NCBI GenBank assembly: GCA_946902985.2 | Contig: OX336398.1 | Span: forward strand, 231,967,556 to 232,031,555 | Length of the DNA: 64,000 nt | Direction: 5' to 3' | Origin: Meconema thalassinum | Taxonomy: Eukaryota; Arthropoda; Insecta; Orthoptera; Tettigoniidae | Part shown: positions 21,741-33,539 of the stretch, in pieces | Layout: every line of letters begins with the position of its first letter | Position numbering within the stretch: the stretch's first letter is position 1 | The notes under the pieces: model-generated | The model's database searches: none | Told to the model about the DNA's origin: nothing | The model's input: only the letters and a program-made list of their open reading frames with translations | Program-made: the position numbers and the translations under genes

Positions 21741-24700
21741 GGTAGATTATTGGCTGAGGAATAACCTAACCACCAAGGGAAGATGATTAAGAAAAGGAGA
21801 TAGGTTTTGGACTGGAGAAAATGGATAGAAAAATAGGAGGAGAGTCACACAAAAGTTATAAATTTAACTTTAAATGCACTTAAAGGCGGTTGCCACTGAA
21901 AATCCGTTCTCTGATACCTAAAATGGGTAAGGACTTGGTCTAAGCTGACGGGAAACACAGCTAGGACTTGGGCGGTTTGCAAGAGAGTGGCTTTAGTATA
22001 TTCCCTCTCAAGCCTGCATAAGACTACTATGGGGAAGGGTGATGGTCTGGCAAGACTGAGAGTAACAGATTTATTGTATGTCTGTTCAAAGAAATTCGTT
22101 TTTGCAAAGTAATTCGAAGAATGCCAATAATTTGAATCAGGTTTGGTATTTCCTGTTTTCGAAGTTATAGAGTTCCTGAAAAAAGCGACCAAGTGCTTCC
22201 AAGAAGGATAAAGATAAAAAATTATACCTTGGGGAGTAATTTTGGTAAGTGGACCAATGGTTGCATTTGGAAATGGCTAAGCTTTTACTCAGCAAGGAGC
22301 CGGCTAAAAGTTTAGACAAAAGGAAACACTTATCTTTTGGAAAACTAACCATAAGTTTTCGAAGAGGATCTCCACAAGCAGGTAGCTGGCGTAGCGAGCT
22401 TTACTTGCCTTACTGGCCAGTTATAATTAGCTTTTAAAGCTAAGAGAAACTTTGACGAGATTACCACTAAGAGTTCTTGCTCAAATGCAACGAGTGGTGA
22501 AAGCCCTATCAATAGATTTAATGGCATTGAGTAGAGAGAGCCAAGGAAGACAGGATCTTGCCTAACCGTTGTATTTGCGAAATGATAAATCCAAAAACAA
22601 ATATTTAATTTATTTAACAAGGCAAAATAAGTTGATAACTTTAACAAATATATTTTCAATTTGGTTAACAATTTTGGGGTCACAGACCTCAGAAAGCATT
22701 AACCGTTTGCGCCAGGCAATTAACAATTTATGAGGTTTCGAACCTTATATATTTTCTAAAATCTTTGTAAGAAAAAAAACCAAATGAAGTAATTAAAATT
22801 TAACAATAAATAGAGTACAAGGTGTGTACTTTAAGAAACTCCTGAGAGAATATTCTAGAAATAGTGACAACTTCGAAAATAACAATAAGAAAAACATGAA
22901 GAATAAGATAGAAGTTCCTACAACTTCTTATATTTAAGCTGAATTACTGTTGGTTATTATACAAATAAGGGCAGGTCACTTACTGTGAAACCTGAAGAGA
23001 AAATCAAAAGGAAGGTTTTCGACCTCCTATGTTTAAGTAGGAATCACGAGCCAAATGGGGCAGTTTCCATTTCCTGAAACCTAGAAATAACTCACTCAAG
23101 AGTTGAAAGAATTTTTTTCCCTGATTATAAGGTAGAAACAATGTAAGCTTAAACCGTGTATAAAACACGTAGTTATACAGAAATTAATTAATGATAAACA
23201 AGCAAGATGGAAGGGCACTTCGTTAGAGTGACACCTTATTGGAAATGATCCAGAGTTACAATTTTATTAATAAGGTCTGTTACTAGAAGGTTTAGGAAAG
23301 ATCAATTGGGATTGAGGATAAATGTTCATGGCCTTATTAAATGTAAACGGACGATCGCGACGCGGTAGAAAAGTTGGACAAGCACTAGTTTTCACTATAG
23401 TCTGTTAAATAGATGAAAAGTTCACTGTAGAAACACGAAAGTTTATGGGAAAGAAAGTTATTGCAATGATGAAAATAACTGGTTGCACTAGGTAGGCGAG
23501 AGTCTATTTCTTGAGAAGGTTGTGAATTACAATTAAATGCGCCATAGAACATTCCAACGGTGGAAGAAAATTCGCTATTGAGCTTTAATTCAGAAATGAG
23601 ATTCTTCAATTTTAAATAGTATTCTCACAAGTAAGTGAAAAATACATGACGGCAGGACTTGTAGATAAAGTACAGGATCAGGAAGGTTCCAGAACGATCT
23701 TAATAGAAGAATGGGGCCAAAGTTAATCCAGCGGAGGAACTAGCTTGGTAATTTATAGACAGCGGGTATTAGATAATATCCCACGTGGTGAGAAGATTTC
23801 TCATTTAATTAGCTTAAGAAAAGCTACTTTCTATTAAGCTTGGCTTAGAAAGAAAAAAGTTCAACATGGCAAATCCCGCGAAGAATGATTTTTGCCCCAA
23901 ATAAGTAATCTCACGCTGTCTATAAAATATCGTTAAAAGCATGTAGAAGTTAAAAGCGATGAAGATGAAGTTAAAACTTGAAGTAGGTACTTATCTTTGT
24001 TGCATGGCGAAGGTGAAGTTCCCTTTCACAGATACTTAATGTGCCAACACGGCGTATAACGTAGAGAGTGCCTCTTGGTTTGAGGAGACTGGCTCTAGTT
24101 GAGCCCTGACTGATCGAGTCAACTGCCGACTTACAAGTGAGACCCGCTCAGCAAAGCGCGGAGGGTCCAAGGAAGGGAAAGGAGTGGGGGTAGGAAACAA
24201 AAGGAATACATATCAGAATAGACAACTTATCAAAAATAAATGTTCTTCTTGATGAATGGTCTTCAAAGAGTTGATAGCAGGCGATACTAGCACAGCATGG
24301 TGAGTGAAAAAGTAGACGAAGTTCTCTTGCTCATGGAGATAATAGCTGGCGATGGCAACGAGATCTGGTGGCCAGATGGAAAAGGAAGTCCTCTTGCACC
24401 AGGAAGAATTGAGGAGCTTCAGAGATTCGCTGCTAGATGACGCTAGGTGGGTCATGGAAGATATATATCTAGAACAGGCCTGCTTGCCATCTCTTGATGA
24501 ATGCAGTACATTTGCATTTGTCTGTTGGCACAGGCTAGAGTAAAATGTGGCTTTTCACCGATGTCTCAGTCTCACTCATGGCTGTGATTATATGGAAGCT
24601 ACTGAGGTATGGGTGGTGCTTAGTAATGACATTCAGGGCACAGTCAGTGCCTGTGGATGCTGTGAAAGGTTCTACTCATAGGGTTAGTACCGCTGTTCTG

Positions 24701-25004
24701 ACTCAGTGAGGAAAGCAATGGCAAACTACCTCACTCCTCATCTTGCCTAGTACGCCTCAATATAGCGCTGCCTGGGGTTTTTGTGGGTATCTACCCACAT
24801 AACCTAATGGCGGTACTATTTGAGGATCCAACCAGCCTTCGGGCTGACTACCTAACAGACAGACAGACTCACAATGGCATAAGAGGCATGACCATCAAAG
24901 AGAAAATAGAAGATCACTGTTGGTGTTTGATAAAGAGGAAGGAATGAACAAGCAAAGAGCATTAAACTTTATATTCTCTCGTACCGTGTATTCCAAGAAT
25001 ACAC
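21741..25004. mobile_element. 3.26-kb insertion splitting the satellite
   Basis: The satellite stops after CACCTAGTG (21,732-21,740) and restarts with the same CACCTAGTG (25,005-25,013). That is a nine-base overlap in array phase, so these repeats look like a target-site duplication. Insert ends GGTAGATTATTGG and (reverse complement) GGTGTATTCTTGG agree at about 10 of 13 positions, a weak inverted repeat. The interior is AT-rich with short open frames only and no recognised protein. Duplications of 8-9 bases are typical of hAT or Mutator-like transposons, but no transposase is seen. Confidence 0.55.
24540..24870 (+). repeat. Probable SINE-like repeat inside the 3.26-kb insert
   Basis: A block of higher complexity with GAAAGCAATGGCAAACTACC, a TGCCTGGGGTTTTTGTGGG segment and a CCTTCGGGCTGACT hairpin. 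It ends in a CAGA microsatellite at 24,858-24,870. This style suggests a dispersed SINE or MITE, but there is no second copy in the window to confirm it. Confidence 0.3.
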
Positions 25005-26085
25005 CACCTAGTGACCATGGCAACAAGTGCACTTAGTTCCTACTCGTTGTAGCGTGTTCAGTGACAAATGTCCAACACCTAGTTACCATGGCAACAACTG
25101 CACTTAGTTCCTACTCGTTGTAGCGTGTTCAGGGACAAATGTCCAACACCTAGTTACCATGGCAACAAGTGCACTTAGTTCCTACTCGATGTAGCGTGTT
25201 CAGGGACAAATGTCCAACACCTAGTTACAATGGCAACAAGTGCACTTATTTCCTACTCATTGTAGCGTGTTGAGAGACAAATGTCCAACACATAGTTACC
25301 ATGGCAACAAGTGCACTTAGTTCCTACTCGTTGTAGCGTGTTGAGAGACAAATGTCCAGCACCTGGTTACCATGGCAACAAGTGCACTTAGTTCCTACTC
25401 GTTGTAGCGTGTTCAGGGACAAATGTCCAACACCTGGTTACCATGGCAACAAGTGCACTTAGTCCCTACTCGTTGTAGCGTGTTCAGGGACAAATGTCCA
25501 ATACCTAGTTACCATGTCAACAAGTGCACATAGTTCCTACTCGTAGCGTGTTCAGCGACAAATGTCCAACACCTAGTTACCATGGCAACAAGTGCACTTA
25601 GTTCCTACTCGTTGTAGCGTGTTCAGGGACAAATATCCAACACCTAGTTACCATGGCAACAAGTGTACATAGTTCCTACTCGTAGCGTGTTCAGCGACAA
25701 GTGTCCAACACCTAGTTACCATGGCAACAAGTGTACTTAGTTCCTACTCGTTGTAGCGTGTTCAGGGACAAATGTCCAACACCTAGTTACCATGGCAACA
25801 AGTGTACTTAGTTCCTACTCGTTGTAGCGTGTTCAGTGACAAATTTACATCACCTAGTTACCATGGCAACAAGTGCACTTAGTTCCTACTCGTTGTAGCG
25901 TGTTCAGCGACAAATGTCCAACACCTGGTTACCATGGCAACAAGAGCACTTAGTTCCTACTCGTTGTAGCGTGTTGAGAGACAAATGTCCAACTCCTAGT
26001 TACCATGGCAACAAGTGCACTTAGTTCCTACTCATTGTAGCGTGTTCAGGGACAAATTGCTGACGTCTAGTTACCATGGCAACAA
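25005..26085. repeat. 71-bp satellite array, block 2 (about 15 units)
   Basis: The same monomer as block 1 in the same orientation and phase. Some units lack four bases in the CTACTCGTTGTAGCG block (near 25,540 and 25,681), a variant not noticed in block 1. Several units carry TTGAGAGACAAATG in place of TTCAGGGACAAATG. The last unit degrades at about 26,085. Confidence 0.96.
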
Positions 26086-27106
26086 GTACCAGGTGACTTA
26101 ACATTATTGGAGATCCGCTAGGTAATTTGGGCCTAAGTGTTAAAATGATAAAACGAAGATAGTCTATGAGAAATTACCCTAGTGTAGAGCTTTGTTATTA
26201 TAAAATCTTGTTAAAAACTTTCTTTTAGGAAGCCATTTGCACACTAAATTAAATGAATAAATCTGAACAATTTGGACTGCACATCTGACCTAGCGGGTAT
26301 TTCAACGACATCCTTAATTCAGAGGAACTCAGAGAGAAACTGCTCTTTAATCTGAAGGATGTTCCTAACCCCAATTCCCTCCCACCATCGAAGGTGGAGA
26401 GCTGGAAAATTATTTTCCGAGAGTAAGTCCTAAAAAGCACCGGCGGATGATGGCATCCCAGATGATGAGTGCATTCAAAATATTTATCAGATTATATCCG
26501 ACATCTGGGTAACAGAGAAACTATCTGGTGATTGGACCTCGGCTATCATCCATCCTCTGCACAAGAAGGGTACACAAGACTGATCTAAACAACTACAGTG
26601 GAATCTCATTCTTCTCAGTGACCTACACGATCTTTTCCAAGATACTTCCCTCGGGATTAGAAGCTCGATTGGTTTCCTGTATTGGAGAGCTTCAAGCCGG
26701 ATTCAGGAAATCAAGATCATGTGCGAACAGTTCCTGAACCTAAAAACTATTTTTACTTACAAGAATATGACCTCTTTAACCTTAGTGGCAATTTTTGTTG
26801 ACTTCCAGAAGGCTTATGATTTCATATACAGACAATCTCACTTTCAGACCCTTGTTGAATTGGGAGGCTACTTTGATAAATACCAAGTCAAAAGCAAAAT
26901 TCAGAAGAGAACTATCAAAAATCTTAGATATTAGAACAGGTGGTAGGCAAGGGGATGGTCTATGCTCTATCCGCTATGCTAGAGAAAGTCATTCGTGAAT
27001 GGACAAAAACTCTGTCAGACAACTTGGGGTTGAGAATTGGCTTCTAGAAGGACAAACTAAACATCAATTGCCTGGCCTTCGCAGATCATCTCACACTCCT
27101 AGCACT

Positions 27107-28326
27107 GGTTTAGGTCCTACCTAACAGGCAGATGTCAGAGAGTAGTCCTAGCAGATGACAATGTTTCAGAATGGTGTGAAGTAACAACAGGTGTGCCGCA
27201 GGGTTCGGTCCTTGGTCCACTCCTGTTCTCCGTGTATATAAATGACCTTCCATCTGTCCTTAAATTCTGTCAACATCATATGTACGCAGATGACCTTCAG
27301 CTATATCTACACACGGATCTGAAATCCATTCATTTGAAGGTAGCTCTAATTAACAGTGACATTCAAAGCCTATCTCAGTACGCACTCGATCATAATCTAA
27401 TACTTAACTTCGATAAAACGCAACCGATCATCATCGGCTATACCAAATTACTCAGTTCCCTACCTGACCCAGTACCACCTTTACAGCTTGCATCCCAAAC
27501 AGTTCCGTACCAGTCAGCAGTAAGAAATCTGGGAGTTATTTTTGACTCTCGATTATCGTGGCAGGATCACACAAACATGATTCTGAAAAGGGTTGCATCG
27601 TCATTATATCAAATTAGGCGAACTTGCTTCTATTTGCCCCAAAATGTACGAAAGATACTGATACAGAGTTTGATATTACCAATATTTGACTATGGATCTA
27701 TAATTTACCATGATATGGGAGAGGTCCTCAATACAAAATTGCAAAGAATGCAAAATGCTTGCTTGCGGTTTGTTCTCAATGTACCAAGAGAGTCTCATAT
27801 AACTCCATTTTACGTCCAGATTGGATGGCTAAAGTTAAAGGAACGAAGACAGTATGCCATGGCTCTGACTGTGATAAAAATTCTAAAATTCAAAATTCCG
27901 TCTTATATTTACTGCACACTAACTCCCATGCAATCAGTGCATAACCGTGTGAATAGACACACTGCACAAATGCTCCAGATACCTCATCACAGAACCGAAA
28001 AATGCAAAGGTTCATTCCGTATTTCAGCTAGTATTCTCTGGAATAAATATAAATTGCACCAGTATTCAGGACTTCCTATCAGAGCGATAAAACACTCCCT
28101 TCATTGTGATCTATCAGCTATACAATTATCATGTTCAAGGTGAACGGATGTAATAACAAGAACTTCTATTGTCAACTGTATGTATAGGTTAAGTTTTTTC
28201 TTTTCTTTCTTCATTTATTCTATTGTATATAACCGCCCTCTGAATGAAGAGAGCTGCATAAAGAGGCTTTGTAGCCTCAGTGGCCTGTATAAGAGAAACA
28301 ATAAATTCAAATTCAAATTCAAATTC
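27107..28326 (+). pseudogene. CR1/jockey-like LINE, 5'-truncated RT
   Basis: From about 27,107 the frame reads the thumb side of an RT. A 316-codon open stretch (27,193-28,143) shows [20 protein letters not shown], the active site YADDLQLYL and LNFDKTQ. The C-terminal domain has [27 protein letters not shown] and [12 protein letters not shown]. It is intact to the stop codon at 28,141, unlike its host LINE. A 3' untranslated region of about 160 bases ends in an AAATTC repeat tail (28,304-28,325), a known form of CR1/jockey 3' tail. It is 5'-truncated, so dead on arrival. It split LINE1 just after its FADH motif. Confidence 0.92.
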
Positions 28327-28512
28327 ATCCAGTATGAAGGAAGCTACGCGCCAAGTCTCCTCCCTTAGTCAAATAGCAGCTAAGGTTGGGTTGAGGATTG
28401 CTATTAACAAATCCGAGTTCTTCACCTACATCAGAGATGCACCCAACTTAATCCCACACGGAGATACAGTAATAAACTCCTACAAATACCTCGGAGAATG
28501 GATAAATCCGTT

Positions 28513-28812
28513 TTTTAGCGTATGGCTTTTAGTGCCGGGAGTGTCCGAGGACATGTTTGGCTCGCCAGGTTTGTATAATGGGTGAGCTACAAGTACCGTT
28601 CGGGAGGAAAGTTGGAATGCAAGGACGAGGAGTTGGAAGGTAGCGGCTGTGGCCTATAGTTAGGGACCAACCCCGGCATTTGCCTGGAAGGAAGACGGGA
28701 AACCACAGAAGACCATCTTCAAGGTTGCCGGCGGGGAGATTCGAACCTCCTCGCCTCCCGGATGTGAGCGACTGCCAGCAGTCATGCCGTAACGACCACG
28801 GCTAACTCACCC
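28513..28812 (-). repeat. tRNA-derived SINE, family A, copy in LINE1
   Basis: Reverse complement of the full copy at 49,068. The tRNA-like head (minus strand GGTGAGTTAGCCGTGGTCG, B-box GGTTCGAATCTCC) is at the right and the GGCACTAAAAGCCATACGC tail at the left. It is about 45 bases shorter than the copy at 49,068. It separates the YKYLGEWINP block of LINE1 from its downstream part. The duplication at its borders is not clean. Confidence 0.88.
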
Positions 28813-29133
28813 GGTACTCCGAATGTTAGTGAGGATCTAGCAATGAAAGCCAGGTGTTACCAAACTGGAGATAGCTTATCGTCTCCGTAAGAACATTTAC
28901 AAGTCCAAATCTCTTTCCCTTCGCCTCAAACTGAGACTCTACGAAACTGTTGTAAGACCTTCAGTACTGTATGCCTCAGAATATTCGATCATGGTCAAAA
29001 AGGGTCAACTCAGGAATTTGGAACTGAAAGAACAAGAGAGGGAGGTGAATACAGAATCAGGCATAACATTGAGCTTTACCAACATTGAGAGAGCATAACA
29101 TCACCCTTGAGAAAGGGGAGACTTATCTTCTAC

Positions 29134-29832
29134 CGAGTGAAGATTCAAGGAGAAATAATTTCAACTCTGAGATTTGCCGATGACATCATCATCTTGGCCG
29201 ACACGCCTGAGGATTTGAAAGAATATTTGAATGGTATGGACTCCGTCTTGAGGAACGAATTCATGATGAAAATGAATAAATGTAAAACAAAAATATTGGA
29301 ATGCAGCCGAAAGAAAGAAATCAGAAACCTTTATGGACATCAAATTCGCAGGTGAAAAGCTGAAGGAAGTAGGAGACTTCTGTTACTTAGGAAGCAAAAC
29401 AACCAGTGATGCACGAAGCAAGGAGGATATAAATAGTAGGTTGGCTCAGGCAAGGTAAGCATTTCTACAGAAAAGGAATCTGTTGACATCGAATATAGAT
29501 TTAGTTATTAGGAAGTCATTTTTGAAAGCCTTTGTCTGGAGCGAGGCGCTCTATGGAAGTGAAACTTGAACTATTGGTGCAGCAGAAAAGAAGAAAATTG
29601 AGGCTTTTGAAATGTGGTGTTACAGAAGAATGATGAAGATCAGATGGGTAGATAGGGTCACAAAGGAAGGAGTATTAACTGTAGGGATAGACCAAGGTTA
29701 GAATATGTTAAACAGATTGCCTCGGATGAAGGGTGTGGTAACAATGTAGAGATGAAACGATTAGCTCAGGACAGGGAGACATGGAGCGCTGCATCAAAAC
29801 AGTCAAAGACTGAAGACTCAAACAACAGAAAC
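29134..29832 (+). pseudogene. LINE2 copy inserted in LINE1
   Basis: A 5'-truncated LINE2 starting in RT just before the active site (LRFADDIIILADTPEDL), continuing with EAFEMWCYRR-type C-terminal sequence. It is missing a central part relative to 53,470-54,600: after KEGV it jumps to the RPRLEYVKQIASD region. It ends in ACTCAAACAACAG. A perfect nine-base duplication, ATCTTCTAC, lies at 29,125-29,133 and 29,833-29,841, and LINE1 homology continues beyond it. Confidence 0.92.
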
Positions 29833-30141
29833 ATCTTCTACGGTCACAAAGACAGAATAGACAACAAGAGGCTACCCAAAGAATCTTCAACATCATTTCT
29901 AGAGTGAAGGCGACTTGGACGAGACTTGTTCGAAAGGACCTCGGATGTTAAGAAACTGATCCCCAGGATATACTCAACAGGGATAACATCAGAATGCTGA
30001 TCAGAGCATCCGACCCTCTCCAGTCTCTGTGTCCTGGAGTGGGAGTGAGGTGGACGGAAAGCAATCCGTAGTGGTAAGATGAAGGAATACTGGACTAAGA
30101 AGAAAGATTGTCAGAGTTAGGAACCACGTGTTCCAAGGGGT

Positions 30142-30653
30142 TAGTAGGTTGGTTTCTCAGTTTAGGAGCTGCAACAACGTGGTCATGTAGCCCCGTGTAC
30201 TTTGGGTGTGTGTAGATTCTGTCTGATAACCGGTGTCAATATTGTGATGGCAGTATTAGTGTGTGTTATCTGTAATTCAGATGAGGACTGCAGACATTCC
30301 ATTTTCAAGTAGATCCTACTTTTGCTATCAAATGCTACCGTCAACGACGACTAGTTGTGAACTTGGTTAGTAGAGTCCACCGCAGTCGGTTCCTGGCGAC
30401 GAACATTGGAACTTAAGAGCGTTCTTCAAATCTAACCTATAATTTAGTTTCACAAAAGTGTAATTAGTGGAAGGATGTTTTACATGCCATACATCTATGA
30501 CATGGCCCGCCGGCTTTACATCTCCTGCGAAGGAAGGCATACTCAGGAATTTTTAACGCTCTTAAAAAATCCGACAAATTCAGCCGGGTTTGAACCCGCG
30601 ACCTTGGGTATAGAAGCTCATCTTGCTACTAAGAGGACTAAGGGGCCTCAACG
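30142..30653 (-). repeat. tRNA-derived SINE, family D, copy 2
   Basis: Uninterrupted copy of the family at 13,032. The tRNA-like head is at the right on the minus strand, with B-box GGGTTCAAACCC at about 30,586-30,597. The left end has the GGTCATGTAGCCCCGTG block. It ends near AGGGGCCTCAACG and is followed by an AATA-rich tail, into which a Helitron inserted. Confidence 0.83.
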
Positions 30654-30678
30654 AACCAACAATAAATAAATAATTATA

Positions 30679-32488
30679 TCTATATATATAAAAGAAAGTC
30701 GTGTTAGTTACACTATTTATAACTCAAGAACGGCTGAACCAATTTGGCTGAAAATTGGTGTGGAGGTAGCTTAGAACCTCGAGACAGACATAGGATACTT
30801 TTCTTTTTATCCCGTGACGTGATATAAAACGTCAAATAGAATACAAGTCACTATAAAACGTAACGCAAATGACAGCTAAAATAAACTCATGAAGGAATGG
30901 CAAGGCAAGTCGTTTCCAGGCAACAGTAGCTCTTGACGAGACACGGCCGACTGGATGCGAGTAGCACTCTCCACTACCGGTATAGAAAATAAGGCTCTTA
31001 ACATGAAATCCCGTTAGTTATTCAACGTAATTTGTATAGGGGTAGTAAATCCAATTTACAATAGATGGCGCGAGTAGTTTCAACAAAATGGCGTGCGTTT
31101 TTTCAAGAAAGTCCCACATGCGTTCATATACCATTCATCCCATTGCGATGAAACATCGGTGAGATGTTCTGTACACTTCAGGTAAGGTTTCTGGCTAAGT
31201 AAATCCACTTAACAATTGGTAGCGCACGAGTAGATTCAACAAATGAGCGACGACGGGCGAAGCGTTTCAACAAAGTCCTGTATGCGTTCACATACCATTC
31301 GTCCGATAGCGATGAAACTTGGGTGAGAGGTTGTGTATACTACAGGCAAGGTTTCTGGCTTAGTAAATCCATGTTATAATAGGTAGCGCACGAATAGATT
31401 CAACAAATGAGCGACGACGCGCGAAGCGTTTCAACAAAGTTCCGTATGCGTTCATATACTATTCGTCTGATAGCGATGAAACTTGGGTGAGATGTTGTTT
31501 ACACTTCAGGGAAGGTTTCTGGATTAATAAATCCACTTTACAATAGGTATCGCACTAGTAGATTAAACAAATGAGCGACGACGCGCGAAGTGATTCAACA
31601 TAGTCCCGTATGCGTTCATATACTATTCATCCGATAGCGACTAAACTTAGGTGAGTGTTGTGAACACTTCAGGGAGGTTTCTGGCTTAGTAAATCCTCTT
31701 TACCATAGGTATCGCACAAGTAGATTCAACAAATGAGCGACGGCACGTGAATCGTTTATGCAAAGTTCCGTATGCGTTCATATAGGCCTACCATCATGCG
31801 ATTGCAATGAAATTTGGTGAAATGTTGTTTCCACTCCCGCGAAGATTTCTGATTTTGTAAATCCATCTTACAATATGGTAGCGCACGTGTAGATTCAACT
31901 AATGAGCGACAGCGCGTGAATCGTTTCAACCAAGTCCCGTATGCGTTCATATGCCATTCATCCGATTGTGATAAAACTTTGGTGAGTTGAGCACTGTCCT
32001 GCGAAGGTGTATGAATTAGTAAATCCGTTTTTCAATGGGTGGCGCACAAGTAGATTCAACAAATGAGTAACGGCGCGCAAATCGTTTATACAACATCCCG
32101 TATGCGTTCATATGCCATTCATTCGATTGTGATGAAACTTTGATGAGTTGTTGTGTACACGCCAGGGAAGGTTTTCGAATTAGTAAATCCATTTTACAAT
32201 AGGTAGCGTACGAGTATATTCAACAAATGGGTGACGGCGCTCGATTTGTTTCTAAAAAGTCCCGTATGCGTCCATATACCATTCATTTCATTGCGATGAA
32301 ACTTTCGTGAGTTGTTGAGCACGCTCCCAGGATGTTTTTTTTAGATAGTAAATCAATTTTACAATAGTGTAGAGGTGGTTAACGGAAAAAGAAAAAAATA
32401 TTGGGAATCCAAAAGCACTTCAATAAACAAAGTTACAACGCCAACACTTTCTTTGATTGGCATTGCAACGCATGCCGGGTGCAGCTAG
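30679..32488 (+). mobile_element. Non-autonomous Helitron with internal tandem array
   Basis: Starts TCTATATATATAAAAG after an A and ends GCAGCTAG before a T, matching insect Helitron ends. The GTCGTGTTAGTTACAC block and the AAGAACGGCTGAACC block just inside the 5' end are familiar from insect Helitrons. A short hairpin (GCAT...GTGC) precedes CTAG. No Rep/helicase ORF. Most of the 1,810 bases are a tandem array. The target is the AATA-rich tail of a SINE. Confidence 0.87.
31048..32367 (+). repeat. 164-bp tandem repeat, about eight units
   Basis: The AAATCCA(N)TTTACAATAG block recurs near 31,048, 31,200, 31,364, 31,530, 31,695, 31,859, 32,022, 32,187 and 32,350, giving a period close to 164 bases. 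Each unit also contains CGTATGCGTTCATAT, GCGATGAAACTT and AGATTCAACAAATGAGCGAC. Units have diverged by several percent or more. The array lies wholly inside the Helitron. Confidence 0.93.
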
Positions 32489-33080
32489 TAAATGAATAAA
32501 TAAATGAATAAATAAATAACAGAATAAATAAATGAATGAATAAATAAATAAATAAGGAACAGAATAAATAAATGAATAAATAAGTAAATAAATGAATAAA
32601 TAAATGAATAAATAAGTAAATAAATGAATAAATAAGTAAGTAAATAAATGAATAAATAAATGAATAAATACATGAATAAATAAGTAAATGAATGAATAAA
32701 TAAATAAATAAATAAATAAATGAATAAGTAAATGAATAAATAAGTAAATAAATGAATAAATAAATAAATAAATAAATGAATAAATAATTGAATAAATAAA
32801 TAAATATTAAAATAAATGAATAAATAAATAAATAAATAAATAAATAAATGAATAAATAAATAAGTAAATAAATGAATAAATTAATAAATAAATAAGTAAA
32901 TAAATGAATAAATAAAAGAATAAATAATTGAATAACTAAATAAATAAATATTAAAATAAATAAATAAATAAATAAATATTAAAACAAATAAATAAATAAA
33001 TAAACAAATAAATGAATGAATAAATAAATGAATTAATAAATAAGTAAATAAATAAATGAATAAATATATGTAAATTAATA
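32489..33080. repeat. (AAAT/GAAT)n low-complexity tract, about 590 bases
   Basis: Nearly pure combinations of TAAA, TGAA and TAAG. It starts at the base after the Helitron's CTAG. The same type of sequence lies left of the Helitron (30,657-30,678), so the Helitron entered a pre-existing tract that later expanded. Long Tyr/Leu/Phe/Ile frames on the minus strand are artefacts. Confidence 0.96.
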
Positions 33081-33245
33081 AATAGAAAATATACACAGTT
33101 CTTAAATAAATAAACCAACACTCACACAAATGAGTCAGCTAACTTAATTTATATTCTAGCATTAATATTTTAACATCAACACTATATAAATTTTACAACT
33201 TTTGAAGGCAAACTTTAAGATAGGAAGAGAAAGGCGTCGTTAGTA
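33081..33245. other. Unassigned spacer
   Basis: AT-rich spacer with no recognised feature. Confidence 0.4.
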
Positions 33246-33475
33246 TTAATACAATGTTATTGGTTTTACGTCCCTTTTAACTATTGTGGCTTTGAGTTAC
33301 GCCAGGATGCCGGAATTTTACGTCGAAGAGGATTTTTATTGCGCCAGTAAATCTACTGCCAGTAAATCTCGTATTTGTGCACCCAGAATTGCCAACTGAT
33401 TGCCCCGAGATTCAAACCCTCTATCTTGGGCTCACCAGGCGAGAGCGTTACCGCTGAGCCACGCAGCCAGTCTTC
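33246..33475 (-). repeat. tRNA-derived SINE, family C, antisense copy
   Basis: Complement of the family at 45,660. On the minus strand the head reads GGCTGCGTGGCTCAGCGGTA with a B-box region AGGGTTTGAATCTC. The 3' part has the GGACGTAAAACCAATAACAT block. Body sequence is moderately degraded. Confidence 0.82.
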
Positions 33476-33539
33476 GGTAGTATTGGCAACATAGTCCACG
33501 ATTCCCTAGCAGCAGATCACTCTTGAATAGGAACAATCA

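Larger units (their letters stand above)
26240..30140 (+). pseudogene. LINE1: non-LTR retrotransposon in four exploded pieces
   Basis: One decayed LINE reads across 26,240-27,105, 28,327-28,512, 28,812-29,133 and 29,842-30,140. Early RT blocks include HPLHKKG, an NNYSGIS block, GELQAGFRKSRSC and FVDFQKAYDF. A catalytic-loop remnant (FADHLTLLA) ends the first piece. The second piece resumes with VGLRIAINKSEF and YKYLGEWINP, the third with SLRLKLRLYETVVRPSVLYA and the fourth with IDNKRLP and ISRVKATWTRLVRKDLG. Intervening DNA is a CR1/jockey-type LINE, a SINE A and a LINE2. Several frameshifts and stops also exist. The clade is not determined. Confidence 0.82.

Noticed and set aside
21845..22683. 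Three minus-strand ORFs in the 3.26-kb insert as a transposase
   Set aside because: No DDE or zinc-finger motifs, different frames, no conserved-looking blocks.
32485..33129. Two minus-strand ORFs rich in Tyr, Leu, Phe, Ile
   Set aside because: They are translations of the TAAA/TGAA tract and would look like membrane proteins only by composition.
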